A stretch of DNA of 64,000 nucleotides from Rhabditoides inermis (taxonomy: Eukaryota > Nematoda > Chromadorea > Rhabditida > Rhabditidae): contig CAWZYM010000151.1 in assembly GCA_963966185.1 (NCBI GenBank), positions 1,732,501 to 1,796,500 on the forward strand, written 5' to 3'. The notes under the pieces were generated by a model. That model was not told where the DNA came from and searched no databases. It worked only from the letters and a program-made list of their open reading frames with translations. This document shows positions 20,244 through 33,400 of the stretch, piece after piece. Within the stretch, counting starts at the first letter, position 1; each line of letters opens with the position of its first letter. A program made the position numbers and the translations under genes.

Positions 20244-21170
20244 CTTACCTGGACTGAGCTGACATGAGCATACGGCATGATTCTGTCGAGTAGACAGTGA
20301 ATGTCCTCTGCAATTCTCTTCTGTCGCATTCCTACCTCGACTGATGGAGAGAACGAGGAAGGCTCGATGACACTGAAAATGAACGTTTAGAAAGGAATAT
20401 TACCATACGTCGAAAGTACCTTTTCAAAATATTTCACAGCACTGTTTGTATATGTTGTATACTCACCCCTCGATTCTCCGCTTCTTTCCATTGGCGTAGA
20501 ACTTGTGTGCCTTCCTCTCTCCTTCGAACCGCCACTCGAAGCGAAACTTGGACTGAAAAGAATATAAATGATGAATGAGGATATAAATGTGATATGATAT
20601 CACTCACCTTCTTATCACTGAATCCGCAGGTTATATGAACGGCCGTTTTGAGACTTCGTAGATGAGTGGAGATGAAGTGATTGTAGAAAGAGGAGACGCT
20701 TCGGAGATGAAGGAGGTCCTATAAATCGCCATTGTAAACGGACCATATAAACATGTCTCAAACCACTCACCTGTGATGGCAGATACTGGAAGATGTGGAG
20801 TAGCATCTCGTTGGGTAGATGGTCGAGCATGGTTGAATGGATAATGGATCTGACTGATCCATCCCCTATCTTATATCCTTATATAGTATCCACTTCAAGA
20901 TGATAAGATGTTCTCATAATGCTCGATGATTGATCTGACCCTGTGAACATGGTTGGAAAGGTCTGTGGGTGTTGCCTGGGGCACTCTCACTGTATGCTCA
21001 CTGTAAGTGGGGAGTGAGGGTAGAGCATGGTGAGAGAAGGGGCGAGTCCCGAGAGAGGAAGTGCTGTATAGTACCCGGGGAATGGCCGCGGGACATTGAG
21101 ACATGATCATTGATATGCGTAGACAACGATATGGTTTGATTATTACTTGTATGTGATGACACTCACTCAG
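19845..21170 (-). repeat. Inverted segmental duplication, right copy (empty-site version)
   Basis: Reverse-oriented counterpart of 1000-5620. It lacks the two inserted elements and the (TA)n tract, so it shows the ancestral state. Together the two copies flank 5.6-19.8 kb as inverted repeats. Confidence 0.85.
19982..20830 (-). CDS. F-box protein, copy 2 (undisturbed)
   Basis: Exons on the minus strand: 20830-20771, 20718-20608, 20552-20467, 20372-20249, 20173-19982; phases and lengths identical to copy 1; 190 aa. F-box start MLDHLPNEMLLHIFQYLP, middle FEWRFEGERKAHKFYANG, C-terminus IRSLCRRLVSKRTTKN. Likely an SCF ubiquitin-ligase adaptor; substrate unknown. All four introns are short; intron 4 is a GA tract on the plus strand (20193-20241). 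Intron 3 is only about 94 bp and gives the empty site for the insertion seen in copy 1. A TATATAAGG element lies upstream and a TTTATT (AATAAA on this strand) occurs near 19866. Confidence 0.8.
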
Positions 21171-21437
21171 AACTGACACGGCCATACGAACTGTCAATTT
21201 CCTGGAATAATGCTGCAAGGACCTTTCACAGGTTTAGCTATACAGCTCTACTTTAGCCTAATCAAAACGAGTGATTATCCCAATAGACATGTTTTAAAAT
21301 GTCTGTTTTTGTACCCCTGATTTCTCCCCGTTTAAAATGCTGCGAGACTAGAAATAATTGGAATGATCAGGCGTTTTCAACTTGAATGGGTGTTTTACGT
21401 GAATTATTTTCGAGTGAGTTTATGATTTCGGTTAGCA

Positions 21438-22153
21438 TGGCTGGAGGAAGGTGTGAAGACGCGGCGTCGCGGCACCGACAGCCATTCGACCCAATCGTCG
21501 ACGAATCACCCCTCTACTCGCACCACCGCCTACTTCTGACAGGCCTACTCTCACCAGTAGGTTGCACCTCTCTATCTCTCCCTCTCTCCCTCCCTCCTCA
21601 TTTCTGTCTTTGCAGTGTCTGATATCCGCGCCGACCTGCGCCTCCTTGAGGAGTCGTGTGTGACTCCTGCACGAGATGCCAGAAGCCTCTCTGCCGAGCC
21701 TGTCACGGAGCTCACCGGGAGACGGGCTGCGGACCAATCACGGTATTGTAGGTTACCGAAATGTGACCGTAGTGTACGGTAGTTTACTGAGGTATACTGT
21801 AGTCTAGCGTATTTGGTCGTTCAGGAGCACTCGTTCTGTTGGGGGTGCTGTGGTTGCGTGTCGGCGGGACCCTCTGGTGCTGCGACCGCGTGCTCTGCGC
21901 CACGTGCGGTCTCACCCATCAAGGATACGGAGGAGTCGCCATTGTGAGTACCTCTCCCACCCCCCTCTCTCACTCTCTCTCTCTCACTCTCTCTCTCTTA
22001 CTTATTAGCTCACTCAGGTCACCGAACCGGGAGCTGAGCGAGAAGATGGAAGAGATGGGGAAGACGGTCCGCGACATGGACAAGTATTCTGACAACGAGG
22101 AGGCCAAGTTGGAGGCTCAGATCAAGGAGCTCAAGGACAGGCTCCACATCTAG
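21438..22153 (+). CDS. Possible Cys-rich / coiled-coil gene, model not closed
   Basis: Splice signals on the plus strand define an exon from ATG 21438 to donor GTAGGT near 21560, then 21616-21742, 21825-21943 and 22009-22153. The last exon is a clear coiled coil (RELSEKMEEMGKTVRDMDKY, then KLEAQIKELKDRL) ending at TAG 22151-22153. In the frame that leads into it, exon 2 encodes VVCDSCTRCQKPLCRACHG and HRETGC, a zinc-binding, B-box-like Cys/His cluster, but that frame has TGA at 21647 and does not join the first ATG exon in phase. Exon 3 has another Cys cluster (CCDRVLCATCGLTHQG) in a different frame. Either the exon borders differ from mine or this is a pseudogene of a small zinc-finger protein. 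Confidence 0.3.
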
Positions 22154-22723
22154 TTTCCCGACCCGATCGACCCCGCTGAGGTGGGTTTATGGGCAGACAT
22201 GTCAGACATATGAAGATCTCGGTGTCTCATTTATTCAATTGTTTTTCTTTTATGAATATGGTTTACAGAAAAACCGCATCATATTTTCATTTTTTCACCT
22301 ATTCACCTCTGTACATCTCGCTCTCTTTTGTTCTCTACTTTTTGCCCATCTCCTTAATCCTCCCAGTTCTATCGTAACGTATGAGAATATATGAACCTGT
22401 ATAATGAACGAACTAATGATCACAATTAGATTTTTTGTATGAATAATTTACAAATTACAATTTTACAAATTATTAGTAATTTTTGAAAACGACCAGTGCG
22501 ACTTATCACTCACAATTCGTCGTGCACTCAAACATTGTGCAACACTCAAACCAACTATTTCTCACTCGGGCGCGAAATCGCGGTTCAATTTTAATTTTTT
22601 CGGTTAATTTTTTTTCAAATTTTGTTGTTCGTCGCTGGTTTGTTTGTTTTGTCCGATTTCTTTGTTGTTTTTATTTATCTAATCAAACTTATCATCACTG
22701 CCACTTTTACCTTATTCGATTTC

Positions 22724-22725
22724 AG
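22724..22725 (+). promoter_or_regulatory. Acceptor before the nucleoporin ATG (trans-splice candidate)
   Basis: CTTATTCGATTTCAG ends here, 27 bases before the ATG at 22753. No coding exon lies upstream in phase. It is a candidate SL trans-splice site or the end of a 5'-UTR intron. Confidence 0.45.
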
Positions 22726-22752
22726 TCCACAGATCGTCGAATCGCCGGCGAA

Positions 22753-25700
22753 ATGGCCGACTCTTACGTGGATGTCTCGGTAGGTGGAGAAGCAAAATCG
22801 TTTTTTGGTGTTTTATAATCTATCTGTATCTGAATAACTTGCAGGATTTTGCGTTCCGGGCGCTGCAGAAGGTGCGGGTGTGCGATCCGCCGTCGACGCC
22901 CAACCCTGCTACCAACAGACTCGCCATCTCCTCACAGTACCAGGTGAGGGGTTTGGATCCTTCTTGTGGATGTACTTCTGGTTGTTAGGTGGGCGTGGCC
23001 GCGTCGTCCTCGACTCTCACGTGCTTCTCGCTCGCAGATTTCCACAGCCGCGTCGCCAACAAGGACAACATGAATGAGGTGAGCACGTCACATGTACCAT
23101 ACTCACACTCACGTCATGCGTTGTTGTTTGTGGGTTGATAACTGGGTATGTGGTGGTGATTTATTGATTTATCGATTGTTTGCAGATTGCTACGGACCTG
23201 CCGAGGAAGACAGTCGCCATCGACATGCCTGCGGTGAGTGGTCATGTACAGTTGATTTCATATTTCAGATTAGTTGACATCGAAGGGTGTGAAAAGAAAG
23301 AAAAATTGTCGAACCAGTTTGTCAAATTACTTGTATAATAAACGAACTAACGATCACAATTAGATTGTGATCGTTAGTTCGTCTATTCGTACCTACATTT
23401 CACAATATACCTTTTCATCCACCACCCGTCCTTTCCGTCACAAGCATCGGATGTAGTTGACACAACATTTAAACATCCCTTTACCCCTGTACCTCTTCTC
23501 GACTTGCCCCCTTTTCAGGCGACGATCCAGAGTGTGCAGTTCAACTCGCAGGGCAGTCTTCTCGCTGTTCTCTGCTCCTCCCCCAATGGAGTATTCGTAC
23601 TCATCTATGACGCCCTCGCACTATCCACCAAGTACACAGGAGAGGTATGGACGGGTTGTAGTTCGACTGGGTGTTTTGCGTTTTGCCGTTTGTAGTTGTT
23701 GTCGTGAGCGCGTACTCCGATTCGAAATGTTAATGTTATTGATACGGTTTTTGGATTTATTGCTCGAACTATTCAAAATCATTAATTGTTGCACATTTCT
23801 AATTAACACATTTATGAGATGTCGGAAACATATTTGGGATGGTTTGTAGTTGGTGTGTGTTGATAATTATTTTTCCTTCTCGAAATGATCGTTTCAGGTG
23901 TACCGTATCGGTACGGTCCGCCTGGGCAACGAGGCCGGCGGGGTGGGCAGGGTGATCGAGTGGAACCCAGTGCTTCCCGAGGTGTAGTGATTATTGATTG
24001 ATTATCGATTATGGATCTAGGTGTTGATCGCGGCGAGCAGCGACGGCACGCTGTGCACTGTCAAGCTCGACCTCAAGGTGGGCTCGTTGTTTTCCTATTG
24101 CTTATTGATCACCCGTCGGGGAATTAAATACTTATTATTGAAATGAAATGGGCCATGTATTGTTTGTATAGCTGGAGTGAAACTCATTTTTGCCGTTCTG
24201 TTCTGTTGTGGTGTTATTGCCGTCGTAGGATTATTAGATTCAACTCTTTGGTACAACAGGTGTGACAAGTAAAGCATGTTTAATAATTTATTAAATTTAA
24301 TTAGCGAGTTTTAGCGACTTTATTAACACTTAATTGCTATGATAAGTTATTTCCTTAATATCACCTTTTCCTTGAAACGTACAACACACGTATATTGTGA
24401 TTCGATACCACTATTCTCTATCTAAAGTAAATCCTCATTCCTCTATCGACACCACAGTATTCATACGTTCTCATCGTTCAGACGCCCACCTCGTTCACTG
24501 TGCTGGGTGAGAAGAAGATGCCCAATCCGATAGCTGCCATCAGCTGGTCCCCCAAGGGAAAGCAGGTACGGTAGAGAAGAAAGGGATACTGTAGATAATT
24601 ACTGTAGCTGTTGGGTATACTGTACTCTTGCAGGTGACGGTGGGCGACGACAAGGGCAACGTGGTGCAGATGAAGCCAGAACTCGATGTGGGTAGTTTTA
24701 TTTATTGATAATGTTACCATTACACTTGTTAGTGTATTGTCGTTCTGAAGTTGACGTCCAATTAATGATGATTCGCTTGAAATGATTCATTTGTTTCCTG
24801 TAACATATTTTAAATGAGTAATGAGATAATAATGTGGTCACTGAAACATTACATGGTTCGGTGATCGACAGAAACATGTTTTTTTTGTATTGAATGAGTG
24901 TATGCTGTCATATTCCGATTGCAGATTGTGCGCACGACCGCCGTCCCTTCTGACTGTTCCCTCTCCCCCTGCTCGCCCCGTGTGAGCGGCCTGTGCTGGC
25001 TGTCCACCACCGAGTGGCTAGTCGCCTTCGGAGCACAAGCTAAGAACGAACAGGATGTGCGACTGCTCACGCTCAAGAAGGTATGCATGCGGTGGGTTAT
25101 GGAATGAGCACAGAAAGTTTAGTATCCCGATGTGTATTTGTAAGTTTCACTTATTGTGCAAATTTTGTTTTACAGAACGAGCCCGCTTCGTGGCGCGCGC
25201 TGCCCGATCTCTCGTATGGCAATGGGAACGCGGCGGCGGCGGCAGGACTGTCTGTCGCCAGTCTACTCGAGTGGGAGGCGAGTGGTCAGATGGCTGAGTA
25301 TCACAATACATGTGCTGTTGTAGGTGATTGTGGTCGCCTCGGCGAAGACGTCGGAAGCTGTGCTGGTGGGCAAGAGGGACGGGGCATGGAAGGTGAGTGG
25401 AGGGAGAGAGATAGAGAGAGAGAGAGAGAGAGGGAGGGAGGGAGATGGTGGTGGTTGCCGTTGTAGGTGTGGGGTATGGAGGAGGAGTCTCGTATCGACC
25501 TCCCGACAGATGGCTGCCAAAAGGAGACGTTCCCAGTGGGGGTGGCTGTCGACAGGAGTGCCACGGGGGAAGTAGTGCTGGGTGAGTCACAAGTCACACT
25601 GAATATTGATTTATTGATTATGTTGCTACGAGTTTTTGCTAACAGTTCGTGTTACCATTACCAAATTGGATGATGACGTTGTTGTGTAGACTCGTGGATA

Positions 25701-28700
25701 GCGATTTGTAGGTTTTGGGGCCTTCTGCTCCTTTGAGATTCAATGCTTTAGAATGGTTATTTGTAGTTCGATTGTTTGGTGAAACATAGAATGGGCGTCT
25801 CTACAGGTAGATAATGAAGTGTTGAAAAAGTGTAAAGGTAAAAATATGTCGTATGCCGTATGTTGTGTGTTGGCAGGCGACCACCGCACTGGCCCGTGTC
25901 CGATTGTGTGTGTTCTGTCGTCAGACGGAGTGTTGCTCTCATTCCACGCTGTGAGTGGAGTACAGGGACACGCACCTGCCACAAGGTGAGTGCGAGGAGA
26001 CTGTGTTATGATACGGTATACGATTGCCCACCGTACACTGCACGTGTTGTGCAGGTATATGATATAGCGTAGTGAGCGTTGGTATGAATAGGCTTTATTA
26101 CACGTGTATTACTATTGAATGTTTGACGTGGGTGGTTATAGTTGAGGTGAAACGTATATGAATAGTTGACAAGTGAAGTACGTTTGTTTTCAACTTTGTC
26201 TTCGTTGTGGATTTTGTCATCTTTGCATTTTGCATTTGGTAGGTTTAGGTTAAAAAATCCGCTGTGCACTGTAAATATTACCTACTGGTCCTATTACCGA
26301 AATGCTATAGTACTACATATTCTGATTGTATATTTAATGTGAAACATATGATATGTGGTGTTTAGTGTTATGCCATGAACCATACTCACCCAATCCCTGT
26401 GATTGCAGTGCCCCCCTTCCGATAGACGTGTCCGCCGCGCGGCCTGGCAGGCGACCCGAGGGCATGCCTGCCCCTGCCCTTGCCGCCCCTGCCGCTACTG
26501 GAGGAGGAGGAGGAGGAGGACTGTTCGGAGCTGCTCCTGCCACCACCCCTGCTGCTGCTCCTTCCGGTGGACTGTTTGGAGCAGCGGGTGGAGCTGCCGG
26601 GTTCTCGTTCGGAGGCGCCGCCAAGACTGCGGCGGCGGCGGGAGCTGCGACGCCCGAGGTGGGTGTGGAGAGTACATGGACCATGGACCATGTGCATGTG
26701 TTGCAGAAGCCCCACCAGCCTCTCACCGCGTCGTTCTCGTTTGGAGGCGCGGCCGCCAAGGCTGCCGAAGAGGTGCAGTGTGTGTGTGTGCTGTTATGTT
26801 CGAAACCATGGTTGAATCAGTTTCAGTATAGATATAACATTTCCATGAGTGTATTTTACATCCAATAAACATCCTACTCGTTCTTGTGAACCTACAATTA
26901 GGACTGAAAAACATTATGTCTTTTCCGGTATTAATGATGATCTAATATGTTTTCAGTCTCCGTCCGTCTCCCTGTCGACTGCTCTCGCGGGTGCCGCCAC
27001 TCCCTCCACCCCTGCTACTCTCCCAACTCCACAGACTCCCGTCGCTGCCGGCACTCTCGCCACTCCCGCACTGGTCGGTACGGGGTACTGTAGGTGGTAC
27101 GGTAACCTGTGATTTGGTACGGTATTCGATAGAGATGGATTTTATGCTCAGGTGCGGTGTACTTTCTTTCATTCTTTCAGAACACGATCACTCCGACGCC
27201 TGCGGTGATTGACGAGGCAGCTGCCAAGGAGAAGGCGGAGAAGGAGAGGAAGGAGAAGGAGGAGAGGGAGAAGAAGGAGGCGGAGGAGAAGAGGGCGAGG
27301 GAGGAGAGGGAGAAGGCTGCGAGGGAGCAGGCCGAGAAGGAGAAGGTGGGTGCAATGGGATCGAGTGAATGATGTGGTATGTCTATATTGCAGGCTGCCG
27401 CTGCCGCTCGTCTAGTCGCGCAGCGCAAGGAGTGCGAGGCGATGCGTGTCAAAGTGGGCTTGTTTATTCTTTACCCATTTGTTTACCTGTCCCCCAGGTG
27501 TCGTCGGAATGGCGTTCGTGGGGCGAGGAGTGGCAGCGCATGCTCGTTGGACTGGGCCGAGTAGGACCGGCGGTGAGGGACATGGGTGAGTGGGGGGATT
27601 TAGCATAAGGTCTAGCATAAGGTCTTTGTGCGGGTAGTTCCAAAGCTGAATAATTGGTTGCAGAGTCCCGCATGTCTGCTTCTTGGAAGGATTCGGAGTA
27701 CGTGTCTCGTGAGATGGCCCGGCTGCGGCTGGAGGCAGAGGAGGACGCGGGGGAGGTGGAACGGTGAGGGGGGAGGGAGTGGGTGAGCTGGAGGCCTGTG
27801 TGAGCTACGTTTCACGTGAACATGAAAGCTGCGTGGAGATGTGATTCAGCAATGTAAGCCATAGCCATTCTGTATTTGAAATGGAAATGTTATAATCAAT
27901 GTCATTTGCACGCGTACACGTGTTGCGATTTGCGAGTCGAATGATACGTTTCACGTGTTTACAAAATGTGTGTTGCGATTGGATATAGCAATTCGTTGTT
28001 CCAACTCGTGAATCTTTGATAAACATCAAACAGCTATATGAGAATTGAATAATCGCTGGCAGTTATCCTGATTAAACAATTTTGCATGGCTATACCTTGT
28101 ATTTTTCAGTGCGTTGGCGGACGCGGCGTCCCGTTGCGGGGAGCTGCGAGCTGCGATGGAGAAGGACGAGGAGGGAGGAGAAGGAGAGGGGGGAGTGGAG
28201 AAGGCGATGCGAGACATGCAGAACAAGAGACACTACGACAGGGTGAGTGAGAGGAAAGGGTCCAGGATGTTGTGTGAGAGAGAAATAAATATCGATAATG
28301 TGATATCTAATATGATTAATCGATTCTCTCCGTTTCAGGACGTTCGTATGTGTCGCGTGGAGGAGCGAGTGGCTGGAATGACGGAGAAGATGGCAGAGGC
28401 CGAGAAGATGATGGACGAGATGAGGATGGAGGTATGGGAGAGAGAGAGAGAGAGAGGGAAATAGATATGCCATCCGTGTCTGTCAGCGGTAGAATGTGAA
28501 ACTGTATGTTTCATGGTCTGTATTTGATAAGTAAGTGAAATGTGACATCAATTTCTTGATTTTGTTTTGTGAAACAAAAAAAGACGATGTGTGATTGCAG
28601 TCGCTGCGCCCGTGCCTGCCTCCCCCGTCGACTAACGCGATGGCAGACCGGGCGACGGAGCAGACGATGAGGAACATCCAGAGGATATACGGGGAGATGC

Positions 28701-30423
28701 GGAGGAGGGTCGACGGGGCCGAGAAGGCAGTCGGATACGCTGCGGGGGAGAGGTGAGGGGGGAGGAGGCAAGGCAATGAAGGCTGACAAATGGGAAGGTA
28801 TTAGACTTACAACAGAGTTTTGAATTGTGTAGGTTCATGGGCATGCATTTGTTTTTGTCGTAATAATTGCAAACAGCTTTCGAGTATTAGCACGATTCCG
28901 AGGAGCATTTGTTTTCATACATTTTGAAACTTACTTTCAGTCGGTTTAAGATCTCTACATGAGTTGAGGTTGTTGCGTGTGATTGGTATTCTATTTCAGT
29001 CTATCGACGTCCCGTCTGGAGGCGTCTGTCGCTCCTGTGTCCACCGTCAATGTGCCTCGATCGGAGAAGAAGAGCGGGGGAGGAGAGGAGAAGATGGTCA
29101 AGGTGAGGATAAGGGTAGACGTGAACAAATATGTTTCATTCAAATAGCTTACTGTTATGGTATGATGTGTATTGTTAATGAATTGGTGCTTTTCGTTATT
29201 AAATAATATAAAATATACTAACCTTTGTAAGAAAGAGTATCTACAGGCTGAGGACCGGGACCGCCTGCGCTGCGTGTTGCGTGCTCGCCAGAGTGGGCTG
29301 AAGCCGCGTCGGGTGGAGGGAGAAGAGAAGGGGATGGAGAGGAAGGAGGGGGAGACTGTCAACAGGGTCGACGCCGATGTGCTCGCCGAGAAGATGGGAA
29401 AGGTGGGTTGGTCTTCCCAACTGCCCAACACTAAACAATGGGCGAAACGTATTGTTGTTTTGCAATACGTGATGGATGATTTGTAGATGTGGTACTTGCA
29501 GGTGTTGAACTCTCCCCGCCCCGCCCCCTCCACTCCCAAGGCTGACATGGCCACACAGAGCGACCCCATAGAGGGTGGGTTCAACGAGATGTAAACATTC
29601 ATTGGAAAGGAGAATTCCAGGAATTAGTCTATCACTGGTAGTGTGCCATTGTTATCAGTGACTCGAAGCTTATATGCACGAGGTATGTTTCCAGAGAAGG
29701 TGATCATCAAGGAGGTTATCCGCGAGGTGCCGTCGCCGGTGGCTGCCCGGCCCTCTGCTCCCTCCTCCACTGCTGTCCCCGCCAAGCCTTCGTTCGGAGG
29801 AGTGGGAGGAGGAGGAGGAGGGGGTCTGGGCAAGCCCGCCCCGGCCCCCGCTGTCAGCTCGCCTCTCGCTATGGGAGGAGGAATGAAGGGTGGGTGGAGG
29901 GAGCTGATGTATTTCGAGCGATCGCAAAATTGTAGTGATTTTACTTTATACGAAATGGTATGAGTGAGAAACTTAATTTTTCTGGGGATCAGAGCAAACA
30001 TTGTAACAGATATCACGAATGCGTCAAAATCATCGAAATCATGGTTATTCCATTTCTCAAATTCAGTAGTCATGATTTCCTTGATTAAAATCTAATGTAT
30101 TTTTTCCCAGTACCCTTGTTTGGAGGTCCGAAGTCGGCGGGACCTGCTGATGAGAAGGAGAAGAAGGAGGAGAGCAAGGGAGTGCTGGGCGGAAAGGTGG
30201 GTTCATTGATTAAAATTATTATCTTGATGATTTCCCACAAGTTGGTTGATCTACGATGCATTGACTAATTATGAAAATGGTAAGTTTGTGGATCTGGCGA
30301 ATCTTATTTTTCGTGATGTAAGTGTGTGACTATCGTAGTGGACGCCCCATGGGAAATGGAGTCTGTCATCACTGGGTGCGAGTGAACTGGCCGGGAAGTT
30401 GGGATGGTTGGGTGGAGAGGAGG

Positions 30424-30470
<47 letters not shown>

Positions 30471-33400
30471 TCTGGAATTCACGAACGATATTTCATTTAT
30501 GTACTAGGTGCAGGGTTGGATGTCTTATCTAAAATTGGGTAAAATGCTATTTGGAATATGTTCTATTAGTTGATTGGTTCTGTGTATTAGGGTTGGCATT
30601 TACTTATTATTTGAAACTTATTTTTCACCGCACAATTATCCCTTTTCAGTCTCTGGCCGACGTGATAGGCGCCCCGCTGTCGTTCTCCACACCCAAGCCA
30701 GACAAGCCAGCCTCCTCGCTGTTCGGAGAAGCTGTCGCCAAAGCCACGCCCACCGACACCACGCCCACTGCCAAGAAGGAGGACGGAGGAGAGAAGGATG
30801 CTACTCCCACGACCACTGGTGGACTGTTTGGCGCCAAGGTATATTGGTTCCTTTTTTCTTGATTTTCTTTATTAAAGTCATGCTAGTTTTGGTCATTTTG
30901 ATGGTTTAGACGGGTGGTGGCTCTGTGTTCGGGAAGACTACAGGTGGAGGAGGGCTGTTTGGACAGACTGCGGCTACTGCCACTTCCGCTGCCAAGGAGG
31001 AGGAGAAGAAGGAGGAGGGTGAGTATGTGCTCCGTTCTTGTGTGACAGTTTCAATAGGTAATGTAGTGAGTGCGTGTAGCCTCTGTATTCCTGTTTGTTT
31101 CAGAGAAGAAAGATGAGCCGGCGACTGTGAAGGAGGAAGAGAAGAAGGACGAAAAGAAGGATCTGGGTGGGTGTTTTGTTGAAAACGGGGGTTACTGTTT
31201 AATGTGATTAGTTGAGTATAAGAATGACATACAAGTAACGGGACCACTATATTGCAGACTCGTCGGCGGCATCTGACTCGTCTGCTGTGACGGGGACGAC
31301 CGCGTCGCCGGGCAGTGTGTTCGGGGCCAGTGCCGGCAGTGCGACTAGCAAGGGTGGGAAGAGGAAGAGGAGGGAGGGCAGAGTGGGGTTGTGTTGGATT
31401 CGATTCGTCTTATTGATGGTTGCAGTGCGGAGGAAATGTATTATGAGTGTGAAACCCAGTACATCGCGTATTTTGTTTCCATTGTTTTCGCACATGTTTA
31501 CCATGTTTTCCAGCGTCTACCGCCTCGTCTGGCTCTTCTCTATTCGGCACTACCACTGCCAAGTCGGACGCCGCCCAGACTCCTACTACTAGTAAGTATT
31601 GTCATTTTAATTGTTTTCACATGCCGTATACCATGTCAGCCTCGTCTCCATTCGGTGGCGGTGCGAAGCCAGCGGAGAGTGGAGGGAGCTCCATCTTTGG
31701 AGGAGACAAGAAGGATGAGGGAGTGAAGCGTGAGTATAGAGGGAGAAAGAGAGAGAGGGAGGGAGAAAGAGGAAGGAAGGGAAAGGGGAGATGTCGTGTG
31801 TTGCAGCCTCTGCCACTCCTTCTTCCATCTTTGGCGGCGCTGCCGCTAAGCCGGCCGATGGTGGGTTCGAGATTGAAATTGATTACCAGAATCCAGACAA
31901 GACATGACAAAAAACCAGACAAAAACTTTCATGCGGGGAATGATATGTAGTGGTATATATATTCGTGGTCAATGCGTTATCCATTTGGAATGAGTTACCG
32001 GTTGCAATCCCCTTTCCAGCCCCCACCACTGTCGCTTCTTCCATCTTTGGCGGTGGCGCGGCGACTGCTGCCAAGCCAGCCGAGAGTGCAGCGGGTGAGT
32101 TGATGAGAAGTTGAGGGAACGGATCAGGTTTGATGACAGTTAGTTATATATTTTACAGTCACAAAGTTCTTATCAGTGATTTTGGTTTGTACGTGTCAGT
32201 ATGATGTTTGTGATTCCGTGTGACATTTGATTTCCAGCCACCTCGTCCATCTTTGGTGGTGGTGCGAGCAAGCCGGCGACTGCTGCCGCGACTGGTATGT
32301 TGACATGCATGATTGTGTTAATGTACTATATGTTCAGGCTCTTCCATCTTTGGGGGCTCCTCCTCCACGCCTGCTGCTGCCCCCGCCGCCTCTTCGAGTC
32401 CCTTTGGAGCGGCGTTCGGAGCAGCCGCGGCGGCCAACAAGCCAGGTGGGAAGGGGAGTGGGATGAGAATGGATCTATGCTGTTGTTCCTATTTTTCCTT
32501 TGAGCACCACTATCCTTCCAGCCGGCTCCTCTATCTTTGGCGGCGGCTCTACTGCGTCTTCCACCGGCGCTGCCTCTTTCTCGTTCAAGGCCAAGGAGGC
32601 AGCAGCCCCCGCTGCCCCTGCGACAGGGGGACCCGCCGCCTTCTCGTTCGCGCCCAAGCAGCCCGCGGCGGGTGCGTTGTTTATTTGTTTGTTTGTTTTG
32701 TTGTGTTATTATATATGCTTCAGTGGGTGGTTTCGCTGCGGCTGCTGCGGCGGCTGCGACTGATGAGGGCATGGACGAGGAGATGGGAGCAGGAGGAGGA
32801 GCAGGAGGAGGGGGAGGAGCAGGAGGAGGGGGCATGTTCGGCGGAGGAGGATTCATGAGGTGACCGACAGAGAGGATTCGTGTATAACTTGATGGGTTCA
32901 AGCGTTCAAGGAAAGATATTCCGATTGAATCTACATCATTCTTGGTTTATTATTACTTGATCGTGAGACGTATATGGATTTGATATTGACACGCACTACA
33001 AAAAGATAGGATGTTCGAGGTTATTCTTCACGTCAGTTCTGATATGTGTTATTTCCTACATAACGCTGCTGTTTCAGTGGCATGGGCTCTGCACCCTCGC
33101 AGAACGCTGGCAAGAACCCTTTCGGATCGGCCACTGCTGCCAAGGTATTGATGGGATTATCGATTGATGGGAGTATCGATTGACTTGCAGCCCGCGTCGA
33201 ACTCTTCGTCGTGGTTGTTCTCCGGAGGGAACAAGAGTGGAGGAGGGGCGAGCACGGGATTCGGAGCTGCGGCCGCCAGTGCTGGTGGGTAGAGGGGAGA
33301 GAACTGATGGTTTACAAGTTATATCTGTTTGATGTTAAGTTATGTGTGACCCTCTGTTCCAGCAGCCTCCACCCCCGCCCCTTCGTTCGGCGGTTCCCCG

